Below, piece after piece: positions 42,782-52,598 of a stretch of 64,000 nt of DNA (positions are counted from its first letter, which is position 1; every line of letters starts with the position of its first letter). A program made the translations under genes and the position numbers. Source of the DNA: Opitutaceae bacterium (lineage in GTDB: Bacteria > Verrucomicrobiota > Verrucomicrobiia > Opitutales > Opitutaceae); contig JAUYAK010000095.1 in assembly GCA_030693515.1 (NCBI GenBank), forward strand, positions 1 to 64,000, in the 5' to 3' direction. Below the pieces are notes generated by a model. The model was not told the DNA's origin. It worked only from the letters and a program-made list of their open reading frames with translations, and searched no databases.

Positions 42782-45700
42782 ATGTCTCCTACCCAGCCGC
42801 TCCCTCCACCAAGCCTGCTTCGCCGGGCTTGTTCCCCGTTCGGTTTGCTCCTCGCGCTGCTAAGTGCGCACGTGCCCTTGCACGCCGCAGTTATCGTTAC
42901 ACCCAACCCGGTAGCGTCAGCGGATGTTTGGGTGGGAAGTGCGGCCCCCAACGTCTCAAACAATGGGAACATTTTGACCGCTAGCAGTGCCAAGGATATC
43001 TATCTCCGCTTCAAGTTGCCGGTCCGTGGGCTCAATGTGACTGACGGGGTCACTGTGACTGACGGGGTTCTCACTGCACCTCCGCTTACGGTCAAATTGC
43101 GGCTCTGGAAAACCAGCGGGCCGGCATCCACTTTCAGTATCCATGCCGCGAACAATCTGGATACTTCAAACAGTGTTTGGAACGAAGCTACCGTGAATTG
43201 GAACACGCGCCCTCGCGTCGACAGTGCTTCCGCGCTGGCAACCAACCAACCCGTTGGGTCCGGCAACGGCTGGGTTGAGTTCGTCGTTACAGCCCCACCG
43301 ACTTCAACAGTGGATCCAGAAGATCCTGCCTACATATCCGGCGCCGGCGAATATACCTTTTGCCTAAAAACTAGCAGCACTACGGATATTCAATTCAGTT
43401 CAATAACGGGTGGCCACGCCCCTCAGCTCTATCTGGAACTACCGTCGGATAATATCGGGAACGATTCGGAGTTCCGGAGGAAGGCCAGCAGCGTGATTCT
43501 TCAGGGCGAGCGCTATATTGATCGCTACATTGCGTTGAATGGCGGATTGGGCTCTCCCGGTGGCAATGCCGCCCGGGATGATGTCGTGAAGATCGGCTTT
43601 TTTGATGTGACCAAGGCACCCTACCATGCCCAAGCCGTCAGTGATGGCTCGGTCGACTCCACCCTGGCCATCCAACGTTGCATTAGTGAAGCTCGCGATG
43701 CCCGGGTCGCCGTGTATTTTCCACCCACCGACTCCAGCGCCAAGGCCTATCTGCTCAGCGATACTATCGAATGCGTGCAGGGGCTTGTGGCCTATGATCC
43801 ACAGCCTTATTCTAATACCTACAATGAACGTTGGGATCACCGGGATTTTTCGTGTATCTTGATAGGACCTTCTGTCCTCTTGGCGGGGCAAATTCGTCCG
43901 CGCCTCCAAATCAAGGGTGACAGCACGGCCTTTAACAGCTCCCCACCGGTAGACCACAAGAGTGACGCCGACAGCGGAGCGAAACCTGTGCTGCACTTTT
44001 GGGCGCGGGGCACCGGCGAGGGCTCTACAGTCCCGACGAAGAATTACCCGGCGGCCAGTTACAACCATCTCGTTCGCTATCTGGATATCAATCTCAATGC
44101 CAAGGCCGGAGCCATCGGTATCGATATGGACGGAGCCCAAGGCACCGCGATTGAAAAACTGACGATCAACGCCAACGGAGCCTACGCCGGGCTCTCCGGC
44201 CTGCCGGGGGCGGGCGGGAGCACAACCGGTGTCACGATTCAGGGCGGCAAATACGGGATCACGGCGTATGATCCCGGATCCTCCGCCTACACCGTGCTGC
44301 TTACCCATTGCACCTTGCTGGACGACACGACCCCCGGATATCAGCAGCGCTCCGTGCGCTGGACCGGCCTCGGCCCAATGGTGCTTGTAGGCTGCAAGAT
44401 TCAGGGCAAGGGCATTCAGATCGACGGCTCGGGAACGGGTGGAACGCCCGGTGACGCAGGCGCGGCCTGGCGCGGCAACATGAGCATAGTGGACTCCACT
44501 ATTGAACTCATCGGCGCGGGCGGGGCTGCGGTCACAGGCTCCCGTTCGCTTTACCTGCGCAACGTCTATCTCAAAAACGTGACGCCCATTGCGAATATCA
44601 CAACATCGTCTGGTGCAGGCGGCTTCGTCAACCGTCCGGGAGGCATCGGAGCATCCCAGTGGTTCCGGGTCCCGGAATATTATGAAGGGGCTCATCTTGA
44701 CCAATACACGGGCAAGCCAACCGCCGGTTACCCAGACGACGGAGATCCTGCGGAAATCACCCCCAGCTTTATCAATCCGACCAGCAGCACCGATAAAAAG
44801 TTGACGGCGGCAGCTCCTGGCCTGCCGACCACAGCGGTCACATTTAGTGCCGCCGACCAGACGGCTTTCCTCAATCGGCACGCGATGCCCGATGTGCCCA
44901 TGTGGACCGGCAATGCGATCAACGTGAAGACTTGGGCCGGGACCAAGGCACAGGGCAACAATTTGGGTGATGACACACCGGCCATCCAAGGGGCCATCGA
45001 TGCCGCCGGTGCTGGGCAGGCCGTGTTTATTCCACGGGGAGAATATCGCCTGAAATCCACCCTCCTTCTGAAAGCCGGCACGGTGCTTTTCGGTCTGCAT
45101 AAAAACCTGAGCCGGCTCAAGGCATCCGAAGACGCAGGCTCTGTTTTCGTAACCGGAGTTGAGAAGCCGTTGGTGGAATCCCCGAATAATGCGGGCGCTA
45201 CGACCAGGCTGGCCGAACTCATGCTGCTGCAGCGCATGACCACACCGGCGGCCTATCTGCTCAAGTGGCAGTCCGGCGCCGGCTCGGTGGTGCAGAACAT
45301 CAACTTCGACCGACGTATCGTGGGCAGCGGGACGCCCATAAACTTCCCTCTCGTCCTGATCACGGGCAGCGGAGGCGGGCGTTGGTATAATTTCCAGCAC
45401 CAAAGCAGCGCCCATCAGAATGAAAGCCCGGGGTCCCTTTATCGCAATCTGCTGATTAGCGGCACGACGCAGGCGCTGAAGTTCTATATGTTTAACCCTG
45501 AGACGGATTCGGACAATATCTACAACGCTGAAATCAAAAATTGCTCCAACATCGATGTCTATCAAAGCAAGTTTGAGGGCCGGAAATCACCCTCGGTTCA
45601 GATCTCCAATAGCAGTGATATCCGCTGGATCGGCGTCGGGGGCAATGCCTATACCGATGCCGGTGAGGCCTTCATGTCGGTGGCAAATTGCTCGGACTAT

Positions 45701-45880
45701 CTGATTTCCTCGTTCGCGAACCAGGCGAATTTCCTATCCGGAGCCACGCCTGCAACTGACTTCAATCGATTCAAGGAGACTATCTCCAGCCCCCCGCTCG
45801 GCACCGTTTCTCCCATCACCCTGCCCGGACAAAAACAAGCCGTGGTCTATCGCCGCGGTGTGCCCAACGACAACAACTAA
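42782..45880 (+). CDS. Secreted bipartite beta-helix protein with N-terminal DNRLRE/CBM96-like domain
   Basis: A 1032-aa protein from the ATG at 42782, which gives a signal peptide ending LHA before AVIVTPNP; longer frames upstream are unsupported. Residues about 35-210 form a DNRLRE/CBM96-like carbohydrate-binding domain (DIYLRFKLPVRGL, WNEATVNWNTRP). Then come two beta-helix halves of the pectate-lyase superfamily, each beginning with the helix-cap/edge pattern (TLAIQRCISEARDARVAVYFPP and DTPAIQGAIDAAGAGQAVFIPRGEYRL). The same double arrangement is found at 37332-42515 and 57507-59867. Tandem beta-helices recall GH55 exo-beta-1,3-glucanases, but no catalytic residue is claimed. A small in-frame tandem duplication of VTDGVT lies at about residues 88-98. 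A strong hairpin follows the gene. Confidence 0.85.
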   Translation: MSPTQPLPPPSLLRRACSPFGLLLALLSAHVPLHAAVIVTPNPVASADVWVGSAAPNVSNNGNILTASSAKDIYLRFKLPVRGLNVTDGVTVTDGVLTAPPLTVKLRLWKTSGPASTFSIHAANNLDTSNSVWNEATVNWNTRPRVDSASALATNQPVGSGNGWVEFVVTAPPTSTVDPEDPAYISGAGEYTFCLKTSSTTDIQFSSITGGHAPQLYLELPSDNIGNDSEFRRKASSVILQGERYIDRYIALNGGLGSPGGNAARDDVVKIGFFDVTKAPYHAQAVSDGSVDSTLAIQRCISEARDARVAVYFPPTDSSAKAYLLSDTIECVQGLVAYDPQPYSNTYNERWDHRDFSCILIGPSVLLAGQIRPRLQIKGDSTAFNSSPPVDHKSDADSGAKPVLHFWARGTGEGSTVPTKNYPAASYNHLVRYLDINLNAKAGAIGIDMDGAQGTAIEKLTINANGAYAGLSGLPGAGGSTTGVTIQGGKYGITAYDPGSSAYTVLLTHCTLLDDTTPGYQQRSVRWTGLGPMVLVGCKIQGKGIQIDGSGTGGTPGDAGAAWRGNMSIVDSTIELIGAGGAAVTGSRSLYLRNVYLKNVTPIANITTSSGAGGFVNRPGGIGASQWFRVPEYYEGAHLDQYTGKPTAGYPDDGDPAEITPSFINPTSSTDKKLTAAAPGLPTTAVTFSAADQTAFLNRHAMPDVPMWTGNAINVKTWAGTKAQGNNLGDDTPAIQGAIDAAGAGQAVFIPRGEYRLKSTLLLKAGTVLFGLHKNLSRLKASEDAGSVFVTGVEKPLVESPNNAGATTRLAELMLLQRMTTPAAYLLKWQSGAGSVVQNINFDRRIVGSGTPINFPLVLITGSGGGRWYNFQHQSSAHQNESPGSLYRNLLISGTTQALKFYMFNPETDSDNIYNAEIKNCSNIDVYQSKFEGRKSPSVQISNSSDIRWIGVGGNAYTDAGEAFMSVANCSDYLISSFANQANFLSGATPATDFNRFKETISSPPLGTVSPITLPGQKQAVVYRRGVPNDNN

Positions 45881-45911
45881 CGCCGGCTCCGCGCCAATTG
45901 TTTCCGGAAAC

Positions 45912-45941
45912 AGGGCGGGCCTGCCATCACGGGCCCGCCCT
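45912..45941 (+). terminator. Hairpin terminator after the DNRLRE/beta-helix gene
   Basis: AGGGCGGGCC and GGGCCCGCCCT pair as a 9-10-bp GC-rich stem around a loop of about 9 bases, 31 bp after the stop codon. It is followed by CTGTAGTT, a weak T-tract. It probably ends the transcript of the beta-helix genes. Confidence 0.65.
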
Positions 45942-46119
45942 CTGTAGTTCCGCCCGAGTATCCGAATATTTCCGAGGTCGTGCCTCACAACAACGGCACC
46001 CTACGCCGTCGCCGATCGCCATTCAAACGGTGAGAAAATGCCTGCCATAATCTTGGCCCATCACAAAGGTCTAGCCATTGCCCTGCTCGCCCAAACTTTC
46101 TGAACCCCAGCAAAAAACC

Positions 46120-47817
46120 ATGACCCAACCGAGCGAAATCAAGCGGCGCGATTTTCTGAAATACGCCGGGATGGCGCTGGCCGCCTCCAGTCTGGCCGGG
46201 GCGGCGTTTGCCGCGAGCGGTGAGCGCGTGGAGCAAAACAAAGTGTTCGAAAAAAGCTTCCGCGCCTCCGCGCCGTATCGGGACCCGTTCAATGACGTCG
46301 AGTTCAAGGTGCGCATCACCTTCCCGGACGGCCGCGAGCAGACCTATCCCGGCTACTGGGCGGGCGGGGATGTTTTCAAATTCCGATTCTCGTCGCACGA
46401 ACTCGGCGAGTTCAGCTACGTCACGCTTTCCTCCAATCCAAGCGATGCCGGGCTGCACCAGCAGCGCGGCACGTTTCGGGTCGTGCGCTATGAGGGCGAC
46501 AACGCCCTCCTCAAGCACGGCCCGATTCGCGTCTCGGCCGACAAGCGCCACTTCACCCACCTCGACGGCACGCCGTTTCTCTGGCTGGGCGACACGTGGT
46601 GGTGCGGCCTGGCCAAGCGTCTGCGCTGGCCGGACGAGTTCAAGCTGATGACCAAGGACCGGGCGGAGAAGGGTTTCAACGCCATCCAGTTCACCGTGGG
46701 GCTGGCGCCAACCGGAACCTATTTCGACCGGAAGAACGAAAACGAAAACGGCCTGCCGTGGGATGAGGCGGCGCAACGCATCAATCCCGCGTATTTCGAC
46801 GCCGCGGACCTGCGGGTCTTCCATCTGGTGGACTCCGGCCTGGTGCCGGTGGTCGTGCCTACCTGGGGATTCTACATTCTGCGCATGGGCACGGTGAATG
46901 CGAAGAAGCTCTGGCAGTATGTCATGGCCCGCTGGGGCGCATTGCCGGCGGTGTGGTGCCTCGCCGGGGAGATCTCCATGCCGTATTATACTTCCGCCAC
47001 GCCCGCCGAAGACGGTCCGCGCCAAATCGCGGCGTGGAGCGAGGTGCTCGCCCACCTGCGCGAGATCAACTGCTACGGCCACATGATCAGCGCCCATCCA
47101 AAATTCGGCACGAGCGCGCGAGCCGAGGTGGAGAACCCGGCACTGCTTGATTTCGACATGATCCAATCCGGGCACATTTTCATGCAGGCCCTGCCACGGG
47201 CGCTCACGCTGTTGCGGCAGTCCCGGAGCGCCGCGCCAGCCATGCCCGTGCTCATGGACGAAGTGGCCTACGAGGGAATCGCCGAGACCAACTGGGAAGA
47301 CGCGCAGCGGCAGCTCTTTTGGGCCAGCGTGTTGTCCGGCTCGCCCGGCTTTACCTACGGGGCGCACGGCATCACGCAGTTCAGCTCCGATGAGTTTCCT
47401 TCAAACGTCCAACCCCAAGGGCTGTCGTGGGGCGAGGACACTTGGCAAAACGCTTACCAATACCGCGGCTCGACCCAAGTGGGGATTGGCAGGAAAGCGC
47501 TGGCCGAACTCGAATGGTGGCGGATGGAGCCGCATCCCGAGTGGGTGCTCCCGGCGAAGAGCGAGAACATGAAAGCGTTCACCTCCTACGCGGCCGGTGT
47601 CCCTGGCAGACTGCGCGTCATCTATTTCAGCGCCCTGAGCGCAATGGAACTGACGGTGCTGGGGCTGGAGCCGGAGGTCAGCTATGAGGCGTATTTCATC
47701 GTCCCCTCCAACGGCAAGCGGCTGCCGGTGGGAACGGTGCGAGGGAATCGGGAGGGCGTGTGGAGCGTGACCCGGACCCGTAAGCACGATCTGGTGCTGG
47801 TCATGGTCGCCACCTAA
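46120..47817 (+). CDS. Tat-exported DUF5060/DUF4038 glycoside hydrolase (GH140-like)
   Basis: A 565-aa protein starting with a twin-arginine leader (IKRRDFLKYAGMALAASSL). Residues about 35-135 form a DUF5060 beta-domain (VEFKVRITFPDGREQTYPGY, FKFRFSSHELGEFSYVTLSS). Residues about 140-480 are a DUF4038-type barrel (THLDGTPFLWLGDTWWCGL, AEKGFNAIQFTVGL, PAVWCLAGEISMPYY, PVLMDEVAYEGI). Residues 490-565 are a small beta-rich C-terminal domain. DUF4038 proteins include apiosidase-type GH140 enzymes active on rhamnogalacturonan-II side chains. The Glu in LAGEIS and in MDEVAYEG are the best catalytic candidates, by position only. It lies in the polysaccharide locus, 22 bp before the next Tat-exported protein gene. 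Confidence 0.83.
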   Translation: MTQPSEIKRRDFLKYAGMALAASSLAGAAFAASGERVEQNKVFEKSFRASAPYRDPFNDVEFKVRITFPDGREQTYPGYWAGGDVFKFRFSSHELGEFSYVTLSSNPSDAGLHQQRGTFRVVRYEGDNALLKHGPIRVSADKRHFTHLDGTPFLWLGDTWWCGLAKRLRWPDEFKLMTKDRAEKGFNAIQFTVGLAPTGTYFDRKNENENGLPWDEAAQRINPAYFDAADLRVFHLVDSGLVPVVVPTWGFYILRMGTVNAKKLWQYVMARWGALPAVWCLAGEISMPYYTSATPAEDGPRQIAAWSEVLAHLREINCYGHMISAHPKFGTSARAEVENPALLDFDMIQSGHIFMQALPRALTLLRQSRSAAPAMPVLMDEVAYEGIAETNWEDAQRQLFWASVLSGSPGFTYGAHGITQFSSDEFPSNVQPQGLSWGEDTWQNAYQYRGSTQVGIGRKALAELEWWRMEPHPEWVLPAKSENMKAFTSYAAGVPGRLRVIYFSALSAMELTVLGLEPEVSYEAYFIVPSNGKRLPVGTVRGNREGVWSVTRTRKHDLVLVMVAT

Positions 47818-47839
47818 GCCGCCGCTACAGCCTGATCTC

Positions 47840-49993
47840 ATGCCTCAAGCCACTTCCGCTCTCAGTCGCCGACAGGCGATCAAGCTCCTGGCGATCACCG
47901 GGCTCGCGGCGTTGAGCCCACGAGCGGTGTTCGGTCAGAGTGGCCGGCCGGCTGTGGCCGCCATCACGGCATTTCTCGAATCCTTGCGGAGGCCCGATCA
48001 CGGCTACGGTTGGCCCGATCAGGAAATCGCGCACCTCACGCCGACCTTTGGCGTCGTCGGCGCCTACCATCTCTTGCAGATCGAGTCACCGGACCCGGAG
48101 GAACTCGCGACCTATGTGCGCACGCACCACCCGCGCGAGGTGAAGCCGCCGCAACACGAGGCGCGGATTTTCGATTGGCAGCAGGTGCAGGCGCTCCAGT
48201 GGCTCGGGGCGGACGCGACGGGATTTGTCGAGAGAGTCGCCGCGTTCACCCAACCGATCGAATTCAAACGCATTTACGAGCGCCAGGGTTACCCGGTGGC
48301 CCAATCGGAACTCAGCGCGGTGCTGGCCCACGCGCTGCTCGGACTGCCGACGGCCGGGATCGCCGGTGCATTTGGCCGTTACCTCGACGAGCGCTGTCGC
48401 CCCAACGGGAGCTTCAACAACACGCCGGCGGCCGATGGTGGCGACGGCCACGTCATCACGACACTCATCGCGCTGCAGGCGTCGCACGCACTCGGTCGCG
48501 CGCTCCCGCCGGCGGATCCGCTGATCGAGTGGCTGCGCGCCTGCCAGCTCCCGAACGGTGGATTCACCTTTCAGCCACAACCGTCTTTCGGCGGCGTTGA
48601 CGATGTCGCTTACGTCTCCGCCGCCGTGCGGGCGCTGCAGTTGCTCGGCGCTGCCCCGGCCCGGCCCGAGGCGTGTATCGGATATATCCACTCGCTGGCC
48701 AACGCCGATGGCGGATTCGCCGATCGGCCGGGCTGGCTTAGCAATGCCACTGCCACCTTCCACGCGCTCGACACCCTCGCCGCGCTCAGCGCCCTCGATA
48801 CGCTGCACGTGGTCAAGCGCCGGCCGGCCCGCTCGCGCACCGCACTGCCCGCCGACCTGAAAATTTTCTCGGCACAGATCGAGGCGCACGGCACGGGCAG
48901 CCCGGCCGACGCGGTGGAACTCGCCCGCGGCCTGCAAATCGATTTGTGGGGAGCGAAGAAATCCTCGCGCGCCTGGCGTGATCGTTTTGCCGCCATCGCC
49001 GCGGAGCGGCGGGTCCCGGTCACGTTATTTACTTCCGATGAAGAGCACGGCACATGGGTGGACATTCCAGGCTTCGGCACCTACAGCCACATGAGTGATG
49101 TCATCGCCCCGGCGAGTGCGGACATCGGCGCTCCCGTGGGACTGGATCGCGCCACTGCACGGGCGGTCTCATGGGAGGAATTTCGCACCAGGCGGCTGGC
49201 GCCGCTCACTCGCGCCGACGGTCGCCTCATCTGGCAGTTCGGCGAGAACGAACCACTGATGCGGATGGTGCTCGACGACTCGGTCGCGCGCGGCGGGTTC
49301 GCGGCGATCAGCACCTACCATTTCGGCAACCCGGATTTCCTGAATTCGCAACCGTTCCTGAATCGCTGGCGGGGCCGGCTGCCGTTTGTCGCCCTCCAGG
49401 ATGCGCATGGAGCGGAGCCTTGGTATTTCGCGGATTTCACGACGGGTTTTCGCACCCTGTTTCTCGCGACGGAGCCGACCTGGGCCGGCTGGCTCAACGC
49501 GCTCAAACAAAACTGGACGGTGCCGGTGCGTCGCGATGTTTGGACCAAGGGAGTGACGTGGATGCACAGTGGCTCAGACGAAGTGCTCGAGTTCGTGCGC
49601 GCGCGGGAGACGGAATGGCGCTGGTGGGACAACCCGCAGCGCGCGCGGCCCCTGGTGTCGATCGTGCCGGTGCGTCCGCACGACGAATTCGAAGCCGGTC
49701 GGCCGGAAAGCGGCATCAATCTCCGCGTGCGCTGCGCGTGGTCGAGCAATTACCTTGGCGCGCTCAGAACGCCGCTCGCCGAATTGGTGAAACTGATCGT
49801 GGACGGGCGTGAAGTGGAGCCGGTGTTGATCGAACAAAAATGGACCACGAAGCAGCCCGGCGAGCACGCGCACCACTACGCCCTGAGCGGCAGGGAGGCC
49901 GAAGGCGAACACGCCGTGACGGCAGTGGTGCGTGAGATCGCGACGCAAAAAGAAACCACGCACACCATCCGCTTCGGCGGACAGCGATCGTAA
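47840..49993 (+). CDS. Tat-exported protein with prenyltransferase/squalene-cyclase-like repeats and a novel C-terminal half
   Basis: A 717-aa protein with a twin-arginine leader (LSRRQAIKLLAITGLAAL). Residues about 40-330 show alpha/alpha-toroid repeats with the QW-like pattern: QLPNGGFTFQPQPSFGGVDD, ANADGGFADRPGWLSN, and CRPNGSFNNTPAADGGDGH, as in prenyltransferase and terpene-cyclase repeat domains. The C-terminal half (about 335-700) is different: LQIDLWGAKKSSRAW, VTLFTSDEEHGTWVDIPGFGTY, FVALQDAHGAEPWYFADFTTG. The Asp-His-Gly segment hints at a PHP- or amidohydrolase-like metal site, but I cannot name the family. Such a toroid-hydrolase fusion in a glycan locus is unusual. It is 22 bp downstream of the DUF4038 gene. 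Confidence 0.7.
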   Translation: MPQATSALSRRQAIKLLAITGLAALSPRAVFGQSGRPAVAAITAFLESLRRPDHGYGWPDQEIAHLTPTFGVVGAYHLLQIESPDPEELATYVRTHHPREVKPPQHEARIFDWQQVQALQWLGADATGFVERVAAFTQPIEFKRIYERQGYPVAQSELSAVLAHALLGLPTAGIAGAFGRYLDERCRPNGSFNNTPAADGGDGHVITTLIALQASHALGRALPPADPLIEWLRACQLPNGGFTFQPQPSFGGVDDVAYVSAAVRALQLLGAAPARPEACIGYIHSLANADGGFADRPGWLSNATATFHALDTLAALSALDTLHVVKRRPARSRTALPADLKIFSAQIEAHGTGSPADAVELARGLQIDLWGAKKSSRAWRDRFAAIAAERRVPVTLFTSDEEHGTWVDIPGFGTYSHMSDVIAPASADIGAPVGLDRATARAVSWEEFRTRRLAPLTRADGRLIWQFGENEPLMRMVLDDSVARGGFAAISTYHFGNPDFLNSQPFLNRWRGRLPFVALQDAHGAEPWYFADFTTGFRTLFLATEPTWAGWLNALKQNWTVPVRRDVWTKGVTWMHSGSDEVLEFVRARETEWRWWDNPQRARPLVSIVPVRPHDEFEAGRPESGINLRVRCAWSSNYLGALRTPLAELVKLIVDGREVEPVLIEQKWTTKQPGEHAHHYALSGREAEGEHAVTAVVREIATQKETTHTIRFGGQRS

Positions 49994-50022
49994 ACGTTCC
50001 GCGATGTCCCCGCTGAAAGAAC

Positions 50023-50232
50023 ATGAAAGCGATCACTCCGCGCCGAAAGGCAGAGTCTCCACCGAAAACCATCATGCGCATTGAAACCATGAGACGTCCT
50101 CACGCTATGGCGATCACTCGGGGCCGCCGGTTCGTGCCGCAGAAAGGCGGGGATGTGGCGCTGGCGAACCTGAATCTTTGCTGCTTCCGCGACTTTCAGG
50201 CGACCGACTCGAAGGAGGATGAACGCCGATGA
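50023..50232 (+). CDS. Hypothetical short ORF coupled to the next gene
   Basis: A 69-codon frame ends with TGA at 50230-50232, overlapping the ATG at 50229 of the following gene. It has several possible starts (50023, 50074, 50107) and an AAGGAGG-like Shine-Dalgarno (about 50214) that serves the next gene. The product is basic and has no recognised domain. It could be a translationally coupled leader peptide or simply a chance frame; I lean only slightly to a gene. Confidence 0.2.
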   Translation: MKAITPRRKAESPPKTIMRIETMRRPHAMAITRGRRFVPQKGGDVALANLNLCCFRDFQATDSKEDERR

Positions 50233-52487
50233 ATGGCCATCCAACCGTGCTGGCGAGGCGGGATTTTTTGAAGACTTCGATGCTGGCCGGGGCGGCCGCA
50301 TTGATGTCGCTGCGCCATCGTTTGGCGGCAGCCGAGCGCTCGTCGGCGGTTACGGGCAATTGGTTCCTGCGAAATCCCCGGGTTTATCTCTTGGATTTCC
50401 AAATGCCCGATCCGCTCGACCAAGGCGTCCCGGGCATGCCGCCGCGATTGCTGGAACACCTTGATCCGCGACTGATCAGCGAACAGTTGGCCGCCGGCGG
50501 GGTGACTACGCTGATTGTCCACGCCAAGTGCAACCAGGGGAATGCCTATTACAACTCAAAGGTCTGCCACAAGCATTCGAGTCTGGGTGAGTCCGATCTC
50601 ATGGCCGAGTTTTCCCACCACGGCCGCCGGCTGGGCCTGCAGGTGCTATATTATGTGCAGCTGTCTCGCGAACGCCGTTCCTTCGAGGTGCCCGAGCGTC
50701 GCGCCATTGCCGAGGACGGACAACCGTTGATCCGACATAATCCTGACCCGCGTCTGCCTTCGAGGGAGGAAGCGCCCGTCGTCTGCATGAACGGTCCGCA
50801 TCGACAGTATATCAAGAGCATCCTGGGCGAGCTATCAGCCAACTACGACTTCGACGGATTCTGGCTCGACTGCTTTACTTGGTGGGGGAATTTTCCGGTC
50901 TGCTATTGCGAGGCCTGTCGCGCGTCCTATCGGAAGGACACGGGGCGGGAGCTGCCCTCAAGAAGCGGCCTTACGGGAACCCGGGCGGGTCGCGACTACC
51001 TGCAATGGCGATGGGCGCTGAACACCCGGATTCTCGCCGAACTCATCGGGCACATCAAGACGATCAACCCGCACTTGACCGTCACGCACAACGGCTCGGC
51101 CGACAGTCCGTCCTTCGATTGGGCGTTCGTGGATGCCGATGACTACGTCAGCCATGAATTTCATTTCAACGAAGGCTTGGAGAATCTCTCCCTGCTGTGC
51201 CGAAGAAACTGGGCGACCAAACCCAATGTGCCTTTCGAGATCGAGATCTGGCGGTTTGCCAATCGCCTCGGCGGCGAGCGGGGCAGCAGCCGTGCCTACC
51301 AAGTCCGACCGGTGCCGGCGTTGCTGGCCGAGATGGCTGCGGTGAAGGCGCATGGTGGGTTTCCGCAATATTATGACCAGGTGCGCTGGGATGGTCGGCT
51401 TGATCGCCGCAGCCTGGAACGGTTGACGCCTTGTTTCCAAGCCATCAAGGAGCGCGAGGCTTGGACAGGCCGGGGGTGCCCCGTCCCTTACGCCGGGATC
51501 TTGTGGTCAAAAGCCTCCCAGCGACTTCTCTCGCCCGAGAAGATCCGGCAAACGGCCGATGGCATGGAGGGCGCGCATAATGCCCTGATCGAGTCTCATC
51601 TCCCGGTGTGCGTCATCACCGAGCGAGATGCGATCGCCGGCAAGTGGCGGGGCGTCAAAACGATCATCATTCCCGAGGCCGAGTGCCTGGCTGATGAGAC
51701 GATTCGTGCGCTGACCCGATTTGTCGAAGCCGGGGGCGGCCTTGTGGTGACGGGTTCAACTTCCCTTGCTGATGGCAAGGGCGAGCCGCGCCGGGATTTC
51801 GGCTTGGCCGGTCTGCTGGGGGTCCACTACGAAGGGCTGACCGATACGTTCTATACGTTTCTCCAGCCTGAAATGGCCCACCCGGTCACGCAGGGGATCG
51901 AACTGGGTTTCCCGTTGAGCGTTTACAAAACCATGCAGGTGAAATTCAGGATGGCGCAACCGGATGGGGTGCTGGGCGTGATTGTCCATCCGATGCCGGG
52001 TTTCCACATGGGCTACCCGCCGCTGGACCGGACCGACACTCCGGCGCTGGTGGCGCGTTCAGTCGGGCTGGGACGTATTGTCTATGCGGGAGCGTCCTTG
52101 GGAGGGATTTATCTCCAATATAACCACCCCGATACGCGGACGCTTCTGACCAACGCTGTCATCTGGACGGCTGGCAGACCTCCTCCGGTGACTGCCACTG
52201 CGCCCGGCACGGTCGAAGTGGTGCCGTGGCGGGACGACGCCAACGGGGAAACCATTATCCATCTCCTCAATCGCACCGCTGCCGGACCGGCGCAAAATCT
52301 GGTCGGTCCAATGATCCACGAAACCATCTCCATCCACGATATCGAGGTTTCAGTGGAGAGTGCTCTGGCGGGAAAGAGCGCCCGGTTCCAGCCCTCCGGC
52401 AAACTGGCCCGGACCCACGTGCAGGGGAGCCGGCTGTTCATCACCGTCGAGCGCCTGAACGAATGGGAAACCATCGTGCTCGCATGA
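50229..52487 (+). CDS. Tat-exported GH29/GH42-like glycosidase with GATase-like trimerisation domain
   Basis: A 752-aa protein with a twin-arginine leader (LARRDFLKTSMLAGAAAL). Residues about 60-390 form a TIM barrel of the alpha-L-fucosidase/GH42-like kind: GGVTTLIVHAKC, YDFDGFWLDCFTWWG (a likely nucleophile-type Asp), INPHLTVTHNGS, HEFHFNEG. A short Cys motif CYCEACRASYRKDTG lies inside it. Residues about 400-650 look like the beta-galactosidase trimerisation/GATase1-like domain (VITERDAIAGKWRGVKTIIIPE, VEAGGGLVVTGST), and the last 90 residues are beta-rich. A Shine-Dalgarno-like AAGGAGG precedes the start. The substrate may be a fucose- or galactose-bearing glycan. Broken sulfatase copies follow. 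Confidence 0.75.
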   Translation: MNGHPTVLARRDFLKTSMLAGAAALMSLRHRLAAAERSSAVTGNWFLRNPRVYLLDFQMPDPLDQGVPGMPPRLLEHLDPRLISEQLAAGGVTTLIVHAKCNQGNAYYNSKVCHKHSSLGESDLMAEFSHHGRRLGLQVLYYVQLSRERRSFEVPERRAIAEDGQPLIRHNPDPRLPSREEAPVVCMNGPHRQYIKSILGELSANYDFDGFWLDCFTWWGNFPVCYCEACRASYRKDTGRELPSRSGLTGTRAGRDYLQWRWALNTRILAELIGHIKTINPHLTVTHNGSADSPSFDWAFVDADDYVSHEFHFNEGLENLSLLCRRNWATKPNVPFEIEIWRFANRLGGERGSSRAYQVRPVPALLAEMAAVKAHGGFPQYYDQVRWDGRLDRRSLERLTPCFQAIKEREAWTGRGCPVPYAGILWSKASQRLLSPEKIRQTADGMEGAHNALIESHLPVCVITERDAIAGKWRGVKTIIIPEAECLADETIRALTRFVEAGGGLVVTGSTSLADGKGEPRRDFGLAGLLGVHYEGLTDTFYTFLQPEMAHPVTQGIELGFPLSVYKTMQVKFRMAQPDGVLGVIVHPMPGFHMGYPPLDRTDTPALVARSVGLGRIVYAGASLGGIYLQYNHPDTRTLLTNAVIWTAGRPPPVTATAPGTVEVVPWRDDANGETIIHLLNRTAAGPAQNLVGPMIHETISIHDIEVSVESALAGKSARFQPSGKLARTHVQGSRLFITVERLNEWETIVLA

Positions 52488-52598
52488 ACCATCAGTCAAT
52501 CTCGCGCCATCCTGAGAATCATTCGCGTCCTTCCGATCGACGAAGTCCCGCCCCGAACCAAACGCAGCGTAGGTGCATTCACCCGATCCTCTCCTCTT

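Noticed and set aside
43439-45565. Antisense frame of 708 codons over the DNRLRE/beta-helix gene
   Set aside because: No recognisable domain and it opposes a well-supported gene with signal peptide and repeated beta-helix edge motifs.
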